Shown: in pieces, positions 34,617 to 43,609 of the stretch
How the letters are laid out: every line of letters starts with the position of its first letter
Numbering within the stretch: the first letter of the stretch is position 1
From: CAYWYR01 sp964462685
Lineage (GTDB): Bacteria > Bacteroidota > Ignavibacteria > Kapaibacteriales > UBA2268
Assembly (NCBI GenBank): GCA_964462685.1
Contig: CAYWYR010000010.1
Location: 62,001-126,000, forward strand
DNA length: 64,000 nucleotides
Direction of reading: 5' to 3'
Made by a program: the position numbers and the translations under genes
Notes under the pieces: model-generated
What the model was told of the DNA's origin: nothing
Database searches by the model: none
Seen by the model: the letters and a program-made list of their open reading frames with translations, nothing else

Positions 34617-35357
34617 ATGGCTGACAACTTAGAAAGAGAAGAAAACTTAGAGCCCCAAGGGCAAGCACCCGAAGGTACTCATTATCCTGAAGACCATGAT
34701 ACTGGTGAACTAGATCCCAAATTGAAAAAAGGGATAATCGCTGTATCGGTTATAGTAGTTCTTGTATTCTTATCGGTACTCGGCTATCAGTACCTGCAGG
34801 AACAAGACCAAGTTGAGATGGTTGATGCTTCTACAAGGCTTGTAAGGGTACAACAGTTAGTTACCGATGGCAATATGGACGCTGCTCTCATGGGCGCTCC
34901 TGATATCATCAGAGGTGGCGAGCCGATTATGGGCTTTAGTGAGATTGCAGAAAAATACGCCGACCAAGAAGCCGGAAAGACAGCAGCACTCAATGCGGGT
35001 AAGATCTACCTTGACAGGGGAGACACAGACAACGCACTGAAGATGTTCAATATAGCGGAAGAATCAGATGCTATGCTCACTATTTTGGGAGCAACGGCAG
35101 GCAAAGCAGCTACGCTGGAAGAAAAAGGCGATTATGATGAAGCTGCACAGCTATATCTGAAAGCATCAAAACTATCGCAGGCAACTAACATAAAACAAAA
35201 ATATTTGTATTACGCGGGTTTGAATAGCTCAATGGCGGGGGAAGGCGATAAAGCCGGTACACTGCTCAACGATGCGATTAAATTAAGCCCAGCTGCACAA
35301 TGGGCAAACATGGCCAGAGCAGAGCTTGGCCGCCTTGGCATGAAAATTGCCTATTAA
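34617..35357 (+). CDS. Membrane-anchored TPR protein
   Basis: The protein (246 aa) has an acidic cytoplasmic head, one membrane helix at about residues 39-60, and a periplasmic region of TPR-like helical repeats, including KTAALNAGKIYLDRGDTDNALKMF and EEKGDYDEAAQLYLKAS. The layout (single N-terminal helix then TPRs) is like YfgM-type and similar Bacteroidota periplasmic chaperone-related proteins. It stands directly before the large T9SS surface-protein genes on the same strand, about 100 bases ahead. A role in envelope assembly is inferred from layout only. Confidence 0.8.
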   Translation: MADNLEREENLEPQGQAPEGTHYPEDHDTGELDPKLKKGIIAVSVIVVLVFLSVLGYQYLQEQDQVEMVDASTRLVRVQQLVTDGNMDAALMGAPDIIRGGEPIMGFSEIAEKYADQEAGKTAALNAGKIYLDRGDTDNALKMFNIAEESDAMLTILGATAGKAATLEEKGDYDEAAQLYLKASKLSQATNIKQKYLYYAGLNSSMAGEGDKAGTLLNDAIKLSPAAQWANMARAELGRLGMKIAY

Positions 35358-35460
35358 CACGACCGATCAAAAGGTCTATGAAAATTCAACTGCTTAGGCA
35401 GTTCAACTAAAAGAGAAAAATATCATTCATTCATTAAATAATATGTTTACTGGAGGTAAA

Positions 35461-38400
35461 ATGCTACGACTCATTCGCGTCAGCATCCTTCTGGCTGTGC
35501 TAACCTTGGTTGGCCATGTCGGTAGTGTTGCGGAGGATGTACAGGTCTCAGGTAGGGTTGCACCGGGCGATGTCCAGGTCTTCCTCAAAGAGAACACTTA
35601 CATCATCAATAAGAGCTACGTGATTGGCGGTACCCTCATAATTGAGCCGGGGACGAATATTAAATTCCACCCCAACGGCCGACTAATTGACTCCGTGGGA
35701 GGTAGGATCATCGCAGACGGTGATGCCCGCGCCACCTACAACCAAAGCCCCGATGGGGTTATTCCGAACAGCCCTGATCCATTGATAAACAATGGTTTCT
35801 CAGGTTATGCTGATTTGGATTATTTCACCTTTACTCGTAATGGTGTTTCCACAGTTGAGGTATCAACACAAAGAGATCAAACAATCAATGCCGCTAAGCT
35901 TGATTTGATGAACTCCGTTATCCTTAACAAATCAACAAGAACTTTAAGAGATTACAATGGTAATCCTGCGAGTCTTGGCCCAGATGAAGAGCTGATCTCA
36001 TCTGAGCAAGCTATAGTATTCACGGCCTCTAGATTAGGACCTGAAGCTAATAACGACCCTAACCGAAATATTATCCCTTACCAAAGGATAGCAGGTATAT
36101 CGCCTGGTGTCACAGCGGCGCAGATAAATATCGAAGGTGTACCGGTACTACCTTCATCACGTGAGTGGGGCCATATAGTAATACTTCCCGGTGCCAGAAG
36201 TGCGATGTTCCGTAACGTCAAGTTCGAGAACTTTGTAAAAGACACTACCGTAGATAATGTACCTTACTACAACCAAGTTGCTGGCTTGAATCAGCAAGAA
36301 CTCAATGAGCTGAACAACAATTTCAGAATGATGAGTAACGGTTCCGGTGCTGCTATCACAACCTATTCTTCAAGAACATGGTTGATCGACTGTGAGTTTG
36401 AAGGTAACCAAGCTAGAATAAAAGGAGGGGCTGTTCAGTTCCTTGAGGCTCCTGAAGGATATCCTCTGCCAGGCGGATTCAGCTATGCAGGGGTAGGTAA
36501 CCCTATTGCTGGTGATGATGAAACACTTATCCAAGCGCTTAGAAACAGCGGAAGACAAGATGTTTACTCTTTTGACAAAAACCCTCAGATCACCGAGCCT
36601 GACGGAACGCCGTCAATGTTCAACACTCGAGATTATGCGATATTCAATGGCCAAAACCAACCTTCTATACCTTTTATCGACGCAATCGATGAAAACGTAG
36701 CAGAGCCTTTAACTGATGCACAGCGTCAGGCATGGGATGACGGTCGTATGGCTATTTACTTAGGTCGCGTTAGAAATCTTGAATTCAGCAATAACAAAGT
36801 ACAGCTAGCGAAAACAGGCCGTGAAGTAGTAAACGGTATAGCTACTGTTAAAGATGACCTTGATACTCCAACTCCATATCCGAATGCTTACGGTAACGGA
36901 GCATTAGGTGGAGCTGTATATATTTCTGGTAGAGGTGATGATTTCTCTACTAGACTAGAAGTGGGTCTTGGTATAAACAACGCTATCACTATAAACGGTA
37001 ATACGGTAACTTTCCGTAACCCTGATACTTTTGAAGCAGATGGAAACAGTGTTGCGAATTACCAAAGCTCTATGTCATCACGCGGTGCACGCGGTGGTGC
37101 GGTTTATGTCGGTGACTTCACTGCACTGATAGTTGGTGGTGAATATACGGACAACTCTACAAGCGCTCCTTTCTTAGATGGTGCTGATAGAGGTGATCTT
37201 GCTGGTGAATACTCTATGGGTGGTGCGATATTCGCAGCGAATACTCAGGGTAGACTACAGATAAGAGGCGGCCAGACAAGAGATAATGCTGGTAATGCAA
37301 CAGTTTTTAACGGCAACTCATCCGGTCAAGGTGGAGCAATATTCGTAGATGGTAACTCATCTCCTTTAGTATCCCCTGTTATAGGTGGTACTGATAACAC
37401 ATTGAATACTAGAAACTATGGTTTCAGTATATTATTCGAAAACAACATAGCCACTACAAATGGTGGTGCGATATTTTCAAGAAGAAATCCGATCATCCGA
37501 GGATCGGGTGGTGTAGAAGGAGGTCAGCTTCTAGGTTACGGTGGTAAGTATCCTGTAAGAATAGAAAACAACTCAGCTGGTTATGCTGGTGGTGGACTTT
37601 ATGTTGATATACCTAATGCCGGCATCCTACCTAATATCAGAAAGAGAATAGAGATCGTAAGATCTGTGTTTGAAGGTAACAGTGTAGGACAGAATGTATC
37701 AGGATTCGCAAACCAAAAAGACATACGCGGTGGTGGTGCGATATATACTGTATCAGGATTCTTCAATGTTGTTAAGGCTACGGAATTCCGTGACAACATG
37801 GTTATGAACGGTAACGGTGCGGCTGTATCTATTATACAGCCACAGTCCAACGAAAAAAGATTCTTCCTTACTGATCTTGATATAACAACGGATATGGACG
37901 GTGACGGGATCATTGATGCCTACACATCTGTAGATGATCCGTTTACTTTTGCTGATGGTGTAAGTTATCCTGTTGATCAAAGAATGCTTACTAGGTTCAT
38001 CGGCAACAGTGTTATGACAAACGACAGCATACTGAACTCACAGTCAGGTGACGGTACTTCCCAAATAGGTACTGGTACTATGAAGACAACAGATATGCTA
38101 AGAGCTACATATTGGGTTGATTCTGACATGGGTTATGCAGTTGGTGAAAAAGGCACGATAGTTAAGTTTACAAATGGTGGAGATGATTGGGAATATCCTG
38201 CGTCTGGCACCAATGGAATGATTAACGACATAGACTTCTCAAATATGAATACTGGGGTAATCGTTGGTGCTAATGGCTATGCCGCTAGAACAACTAATGA
38301 TCTTCTTACTTTGAATCCAGTTTCTCTTGTAAGTCCTCAATCAGCTCCGAATCAAATCGATGCGACATTAAATGATGTTTTCTTCTTAGATGCAGCCAAT

Positions 38401-41400
38401 GGTTATATCGTAGGTAATGAAGGTAATATGTTCATTACTTCTGACGGTGGCAATAACTGGGTTTCAGTAACAGGAATGCCTTTCGGCATGACTGATCTTA
38501 ACTCCGTATTCTTCTTCTCAGGCCAACTAGGTTATGTGGCAGGTGATATGGGTAGAGTTTGGAGAACAACTGACGGAGGTTCTACTTGGACTAATGTGTC
38601 AGCTGTACTTGCTACAACTAACGACCTTATGTCAATATACTTTACTTCGAACAACGAAGGTGTTGCTGTAGGTAGAAGTGGTACAATTGTGAGAACAACA
38701 GATGCAGGCCTTACATGGTCGGTTACAGCTCCTGTAACTACATTTGACCTTACATCAGTTGACTTCGTAAACTCAACGGAAGGTTATGCTTCTGGTAGCG
38801 TGGCAACTGTACTTAAAACCACTGACGCTGGCGCGACTTGGACTGCTCTATCAACTGGCCTTCCAGCAAATAGAAGTTTACTGGACGCATTCCCATTAAA
38901 TAACAATACAGTTTACGCGGTAGGAGATGATGGTACTCTTATAAGGACTACCGATGGTGGAGCTACATGGAACAACATTCAGCCTGCTGACTTCCAAGAA
39001 GTAAGCTTCGCTAGATACAATCCAGATGCAAATCTACCAGAGAACGGTGTTGGACTTGGTGGAGCGCTTTATATACTAGATTCAATTGCTGATACTAGAG
39101 TAAGTAGAACTGACTCAATAAGCTTTAACCGTGTAAGAATACAAGAGAACATGGCTTATACAGGTGCGGCAATCTACTCTGACAACTACGATCTTAAACT
39201 GATCTTCAACAGATCTCTAATTACTGGTAATGAGGCCACTTCTGATATCGGTATGGATCAAAACGTTATCGAAGGCCCAGTACTACAAGTAAACGGAGAT
39301 ATGAGAAATGAAGCTTCTAGCGATTTGGCTGGCGCTGTGATCTATGGAGAGATCCAAGGTCCACTACCAAACAATATATACTCTGAAGCCGCTAACTCAA
39401 TCTACGATAACACTGGTAGATTCCTTATCAGACTTCCTGATGGACCTAATACGAAAGGTCTATTAGCTGATGGTTCGAATCCAGGTATCGGTGGTACTGA
39501 CACACTTCGCGGTAACTACTGGGGCCATACTGAAGCTGATATCATTGTTGATATTCAGAATCAAGTACAAGGTGATAGAACGTTTGAAACATTCTTTGTA
39601 GCAGGTAATGGCGAGACACATCTACCATTCCTACATACGCCTACTGAGCCTAGACAACAAGGCCCTTACGAAGCTATATATTACACGATCAATAATATCA
39701 CATACAATCCTATTCCGCTTAACAACGGTACAACACAGGATGAGGTAGGTCCTAACTCTATACCTGAGAACCTATTATTCTCTGGCAGAATCTATGACCT
39801 ATACGATAAAGGTACTGATATCAAAACAGCTGACTATTCTAATAGAAGAATGGTTCCTATCGAGGATTTCGCAGTTGGTATAGCACCTAACGTAATGAGA
39901 TATTCTGACGCTACGGCACCTTCAAACGGTAAGTATGTAAGAAGACTCGTACGGGATCCGTTCGCGATTGAAGCGTTGGATGATCAAGGTAATGTAAGAT
40001 TCGAAACTATTCAGAACTTCGCTGGACTTGAGTTCCAACCTTCTCAAACAGCACCGAATGATTTCTATCACCCGATCGGATATCCTCTATACTTAGAGTC
40101 AATGATCGATTACAGTGGTCTAAATGAAATCTCAAACCATGACCCTACTACTGTAAACGAAACAGTATTCTTCGTAATAAACGAGACGACTACTGACTAT
40201 GTAAGGGTAACTCTTGATCAAGTTGGTGAAGTTGCACCTTTCCGTGAAACATTCAGAGGCAGGGTTGACCTTGTTCCTGATTCAACAAACAGAAACGGTA
40301 ACACTACTATAAGAAGAACACTTGAAGGCTTAGCTAACCTAAGATCAGGTAGAGACCTTCTTGATGATTTGAGACAAAACCCTTATAACGAAGATTTAGC
40401 TGCACTGAATGGCCGCCGTTATGATCTTCCGTATCAACAAGGCAGCAATGACAATACACTTGGCGGTGCAGATGGCCTGTTAAGCAACAGACCTGGAATA
40501 CCGGCTTCTAATAACGGCGTAGTAACTTACTTCGCAGGAGAAAAATACAACACACTTCCGGTAAACGTAGGCGATGAGATAAGAATCATCTCCAGAACGG
40601 TACTATGGAATGAAGGTATTACAGAAGCTTTCAATGACGGTATAGCTTTCAGAATAGAAAGATCTACTGAAGCTCCGTTATTCACAGGTGATGTTGTTGA
40701 TATAAGAGACAACGTTCCTACTGAAACAAGACCAAGCGAAACAGGTCCTGGTACTGTTACTCTTCCTATAGAAGAACTTAGAAACACAATACATCTGAAA
40801 GAAGATAGAACATATCCTGGTAACTATGCATCTGGTAGAGATAGGATTATGAACATCACAGCAGTTGATGTAAATCAATTCTTTGATATCAGAGCAATAG
40901 CGAATCCTGATAATTTTACACTATTGTCTTTCGATGCACAGGTAGATGATGATTCTGGTCTTGCACGTTGGATGTTAGTTGATACTATCAATGAGGGAGA
41001 GATTAACGTTAACAATCCAAACACTCTTCTGAGACAGGGTTATATAAGCCTAATCGGTCGCCCAACAAACCCTTATGTGGTTCCAGGAGGCGAAGATGTG
41101 AGAATTAGCGTGGCTAACTTCCCTCCTCACTTCAGACTGATCGATCTTCTGAAAGCTGATACAACTTCAAACAGACTTTCTGATGAAGAAATCGCAGAGT
41201 ACATCGAGCTATATGATAGCTACTACTCGAATCAAGAGTATGATGTGGAAAATGCAAGATTCTTGCAGCAAGACACGATATTCATCGGTTCATCTTTCAC
41301 TACGGATTACTCATTCAAGATCTTCGTTATCGACTCTCTACCGAGATACCTAGACGAGAACTTCGCAGAGCAGACTATCACAAGATCGAAAGACAATGAG

Positions 41401-43548
41401 ATAGTAGATACTATAGTAATTTACACACCTTCAGTATTTGATTGTGGCAGAACAGATGATGGAGCTCTTATTGCTAACTTCACAGATAAACTGAGATTCC
41501 AAATCGACATAAACACCGATGATGAACTGGAAGATAGATTCGCTGAAGATAACTGGGACTTTAGGTTCGGTAGAACAGCTTACGGCTTTGTAAATATCCA
41601 TAATACTGGTGATAACTTTGTTATAATCGATACGCTTCTCAACCCTAATGTGCTTGGTGGAATTGACAGTGTGGTATATCAGTCTCGTCCTTCTTGGTTA
41701 GCTGATAACTACTGGAAAGAATTTGACTCTGAAACAGACGATGATGTATTCGGTAGCGACTTTACTACTTACGGGCAGTTGAACGTTCGTATCGATAGTG
41801 CTGAAGCTGCAGCTCTACTAACTAATCCAGCAGCAACACTTGACTATTGGAATACTGATTCTACAATGACAATAATTGTCAATGATGGACATGGCGGACA
41901 GAGTACTATATCTCAACCAGTGCATGTGAACGTTGCACCGATAATTGACGATATTACACTTCCTGATGCAGAAGAAGATATGGATTACAATCCACAGCTT
42001 CTAAATGAGATGAGAAGAATTGTAGTGTCAGATAAAAACAACAATGATTTCCACGAATTCTATCTGGTGAAAAACGGTGTTGCCATTGGTTATGCTGGAC
42101 CTGTAAACGCTGATAACTCTATACCTGTTGACCCATGCTTTGAAGAAGCAGGAAGCTATGATATATCTGGTGATAATACACCGGAATGGCTACAGATAAA
42201 CAGACAGTCTGGCCTACTATATGGTACACCTGGAATTAAAGATGCACCTGCAACTGAAACAGTATATGTTCTAGTGGTAGATAGGTACGGACTAACCGAC
42301 TATAGATCTTTCCCACTTAACGTAATAGAGACAAATCATTCACCTGATCTTACCAACGCACCTCTGGCTGCTTGTGTGGAACAAGGTGATGCTTATTCTG
42401 CTGATATACTCGTAGAGGATATAGATCTGTTCAGAGATCCCAGCAAAGGTACGGAGACTCTTACTCTGACAATCATAGAACCTAATGATAGATACACATT
42501 ATCTCCATCAACAATAACCGGCGATGGAACAGATAGTACAGCTACAATAACTATCACTGCTGATAATGGCTTTGACGGTAACGCTGTAGATGGTAGAGTA
42601 CGATTCGTGATAGCGGTAACTGACGCAGACGGGGCTACAGATACACTTGTTTACTTTGTTAAACTTTCTGAGCCAACTCTATTTACTGCTGACATACTAA
42701 TCGAGAACTCTAACGGTGAACAAGAGGTATTGACTTGGGGTATGGCTACCGAGGCTACAACTGGTGACAATCAGGATGACCAAGGCTTTGGTATTCTAGA
42801 CTTCGATAAGTATTGTGAAAATGAACTTCCTCCTTTCCCGCAGCAGACTATATTCGACGCGAGATGGTCGATACCACAGACTGAGGGTACATTGAAGAAC
42901 ATATTCCCTTCACAGACAAACGAAGAACTGCTTGTATATCTAGGACGTTTCCAACCAGGTGGTGAAACAGGGAATGTAAACAAATATTTCCCTATCAGAT
43001 TTACTTGGGACACTAGCGAAATCCCAGATATAGCAGACAATACAAATAACCCGAATGGTTCAGAATGGATATTGAGAGATGGTGGTTCTAACGGCCAAGT
43101 ATTCTCAATAAATATGAAGCGACCGGCAGAAGCACAGATACTTTCTAATTCAGTACAACTTGTTGATCAGGGTGCTGGAGTATTCACCATGGTTCTAAAC
43201 AACCCTGCGGTAAATACATTCCAGATAATCACAGACGTATTTAATAGCGTAGAAACTAACTACACCGCCGAAGCAGGTATTAATAATATATACCCTAATC
43301 CGGCTGTAGAAGAAACTACTATAGAATACAGCATCAACACTTCTGTCGATGTAAGCTTTGAGCTTGTTGATATGATGGGTAAAGTAATTACACGTTATGA
43401 CGCTGGTAGAAAAGCCGTAGGTGAACACAGCTTCAACATGAACATACTATCGCAGACAGGTTCAAGGCTTGCTGACGGTATGTACAACATAAGACTACTT
43501 GTTGACGGCGCTCAGATATCTACTTCACAGATAACTGTAGCTAAGTAA
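35461..43548 (+). CDS. Giant T9SS-exported beta-helix protein with inserted YCF48-like propeller
   Basis: The frame also has an ATG at 35443, but ATG 35461 follows GGAGG with ideal spacing and gives a clean signal peptide (MLRLIRVSILLAVLTLVGHVG), for 2,695 residues. Right-handed parallel beta-helix repeats run over about residues 40-870, with recurrent GGAVY/GGAIF turns. Residues ~882-1175 hold seven BNR/YCF48 blades (GYAVGEKGTIVK.TN.G..W type). Beta-helix-like repeats resume at about 1200. Later come beta domains, including a cadherin/He_PIG-like one (PEWLQINRQSGLLYGTPG). A WGMATEAT..ELPPFPQQTIFDARW domain precedes the T9SS sorting domain (YPNP near 2611). The first ~110 codons differ in codon use from the rest. 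Probably a surface adhesin or structural protein. Confidence 0.9.
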   Translation: MLRLIRVSILLAVLTLVGHVGSVAEDVQVSGRVAPGDVQVFLKENTYIINKSYVIGGTLIIEPGTNIKFHPNGRLIDSVGGRIIADGDARATYNQSPDGVIPNSPDPLINNGFSGYADLDYFTFTRNGVSTVEVSTQRDQTINAAKLDLMNSVILNKSTRTLRDYNGNPASLGPDEELISSEQAIVFTASRLGPEANNDPNRNIIPYQRIAGISPGVTAAQINIEGVPVLPSSREWGHIVILPGARSAMFRNVKFENFVKDTTVDNVPYYNQVAGLNQQELNELNNNFRMMSNGSGAAITTYSSRTWLIDCEFEGNQARIKGGAVQFLEAPEGYPLPGGFSYAGVGNPIAGDDETLIQALRNSGRQDVYSFDKNPQITEPDGTPSMFNTRDYAIFNGQNQPSIPFIDAIDENVAEPLTDAQRQAWDDGRMAIYLGRVRNLEFSNNKVQLAKTGREVVNGIATVKDDLDTPTPYPNAYGNGALGGAVYISGRGDDFSTRLEVGLGINNAITINGNTVTFRNPDTFEADGNSVANYQSSMSSRGARGGAVYVGDFTALIVGGEYTDNSTSAPFLDGADRGDLAGEYSMGGAIFAANTQGRLQIRGGQTRDNAGNATVFNGNSSGQGGAIFVDGNSSPLVSPVIGGTDNTLNTRNYGFSILFENNIATTNGGAIFSRRNPIIRGSGGVEGGQLLGYGGKYPVRIENNSAGYAGGGLYVDIPNAGILPNIRKRIEIVRSVFEGNSVGQNVSGFANQKDIRGGGAIYTVSGFFNVVKATEFRDNMVMNGNGAAVSIIQPQSNEKRFFLTDLDITTDMDGDGIIDAYTSVDDPFTFADGVSYPVDQRMLTRFIGNSVMTNDSILNSQSGDGTSQIGTGTMKTTDMLRATYWVDSDMGYAVGEKGTIVKFTNGGDDWEYPASGTNGMINDIDFSNMNTGVIVGANGYAARTTNDLLTLNPVSLVSPQSAPNQIDATLNDVFFLDAANGYIVGNEGNMFITSDGGNNWVSVTGMPFGMTDLNSVFFFSGQLGYVAGDMGRVWRTTDGGSTWTNVSAVLATTNDLMSIYFTSNNEGVAVGRSGTIVRTTDAGLTWSVTAPVTTFDLTSVDFVNSTEGYASGSVATVLKTTDAGATWTALSTGLPANRSLLDAFPLNNNTVYAVGDDGTLIRTTDGGATWNNIQPADFQEVSFARYNPDANLPENGVGLGGALYILDSIADTRVSRTDSISFNRVRIQENMAYTGAAIYSDNYDLKLIFNRSLITGNEATSDIGMDQNVIEGPVLQVNGDMRNEASSDLAGAVIYGEIQGPLPNNIYSEAANSIYDNTGRFLIRLPDGPNTKGLLADGSNPGIGGTDTLRGNYWGHTEADIIVDIQNQVQGDRTFETFFVAGNGETHLPFLHTPTEPRQQGPYEAIYYTINNITYNPIPLNNGTTQDEVGPNSIPENLLFSGRIYDLYDKGTDIKTADYSNRRMVPIEDFAVGIAPNVMRYSDATAPSNGKYVRRLVRDPFAIEALDDQGNVRFETIQNFAGLEFQPSQTAPNDFYHPIGYPLYLESMIDYSGLNEISNHDPTTVNETVFFVINETTTDYVRVTLDQVGEVAPFRETFRGRVDLVPDSTNRNGNTTIRRTLEGLANLRSGRDLLDDLRQNPYNEDLAALNGRRYDLPYQQGSNDNTLGGADGLLSNRPGIPASNNGVVTYFAGEKYNTLPVNVGDEIRIISRTVLWNEGITEAFNDGIAFRIERSTEAPLFTGDVVDIRDNVPTETRPSETGPGTVTLPIEELRNTIHLKEDRTYPGNYASGRDRIMNITAVDVNQFFDIRAIANPDNFTLLSFDAQVDDDSGLARWMLVDTINEGEINVNNPNTLLRQGYISLIGRPTNPYVVPGGEDVRISVANFPPHFRLIDLLKADTTSNRLSDEEIAEYIELYDSYYSNQEYDVENARFLQQDTIFIGSSFTTDYSFKIFVIDSLPRYLDENFAEQTITRSKDNEIVDTIVIYTPSVFDCGRTDDGALIANFTDKLRFQIDINTDDELEDRFAEDNWDFRFGRTAYGFVNIHNTGDNFVIIDTLLNPNVLGGIDSVVYQSRPSWLADNYWKEFDSETDDDVFGSDFTTYGQLNVRIDSAEAAALLTNPAATLDYWNTDSTMTIIVNDGHGGQSTISQPVHVNVAPIIDDITLPDAEEDMDYNPQLLNEMRRIVVSDKNNNDFHEFYLVKNGVAIGYAGPVNADNSIPVDPCFEEAGSYDISGDNTPEWLQINRQSGLLYGTPGIKDAPATETVYVLVVDRYGLTDYRSFPLNVIETNHSPDLTNAPLAACVEQGDAYSADILVEDIDLFRDPSKGTETLTLTIIEPNDRYTLSPSTITGDGTDSTATITITADNGFDGNAVDGRVRFVIAVTDADGATDTLVYFVKLSEPTLFTADILIENSNGEQEVLTWGMATEATTGDNQDDQGFGILDFDKYCENELPPFPQQTIFDARWSIPQTEGTLKNIFPSQTNEELLVYLGRFQPGGETGNVNKYFPIRFTWDTSEIPDIADNTNNPNGSEWILRDGGSNGQVFSINMKRPAEAQILSNSVQLVDQGAGVFTMVLNNPAVNTFQIITDVFNSVETNYTAEAGINNIYPNPAVEETTIEYSINTSVDVSFELVDMMGKVITRYDAGRKAVGEHSFNMNILSQTGSRLADGMYNIRLLVDGAQISTSQITVAK

Positions 43549-43558
43549 GTTTGAAATA

Positions 43559-43579
43559 GGGCGGGGAGAGTCCCCGCCC
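43559..43579 (+). terminator. GC-rich hairpin between the giant gene and the next
   Basis: GGGCGGGGA (43559-43567) pairs perfectly with TCCCCGCCC (43571-43579) around a GAG loop, 10 bases after the giant gene stop. It is followed by ATTTAT and not by a T run, so it may be a weak terminator, an mRNA-stabilising or processing hairpin, or both. Confidence 0.6.
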
Positions 43580-43609
43580 ATTTATAAAAAGAAAAATAAG
43601 GCTAGTACA

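Noticed and set aside
35386..35402. Short AACTGC/GCAGTT hairpin upstream of the giant gene, considered as a regulatory RNA element
   Set aside because: The stem is only six base pairs, with no other conserved structure or T run, so it does not support a riboswitch or terminator call.
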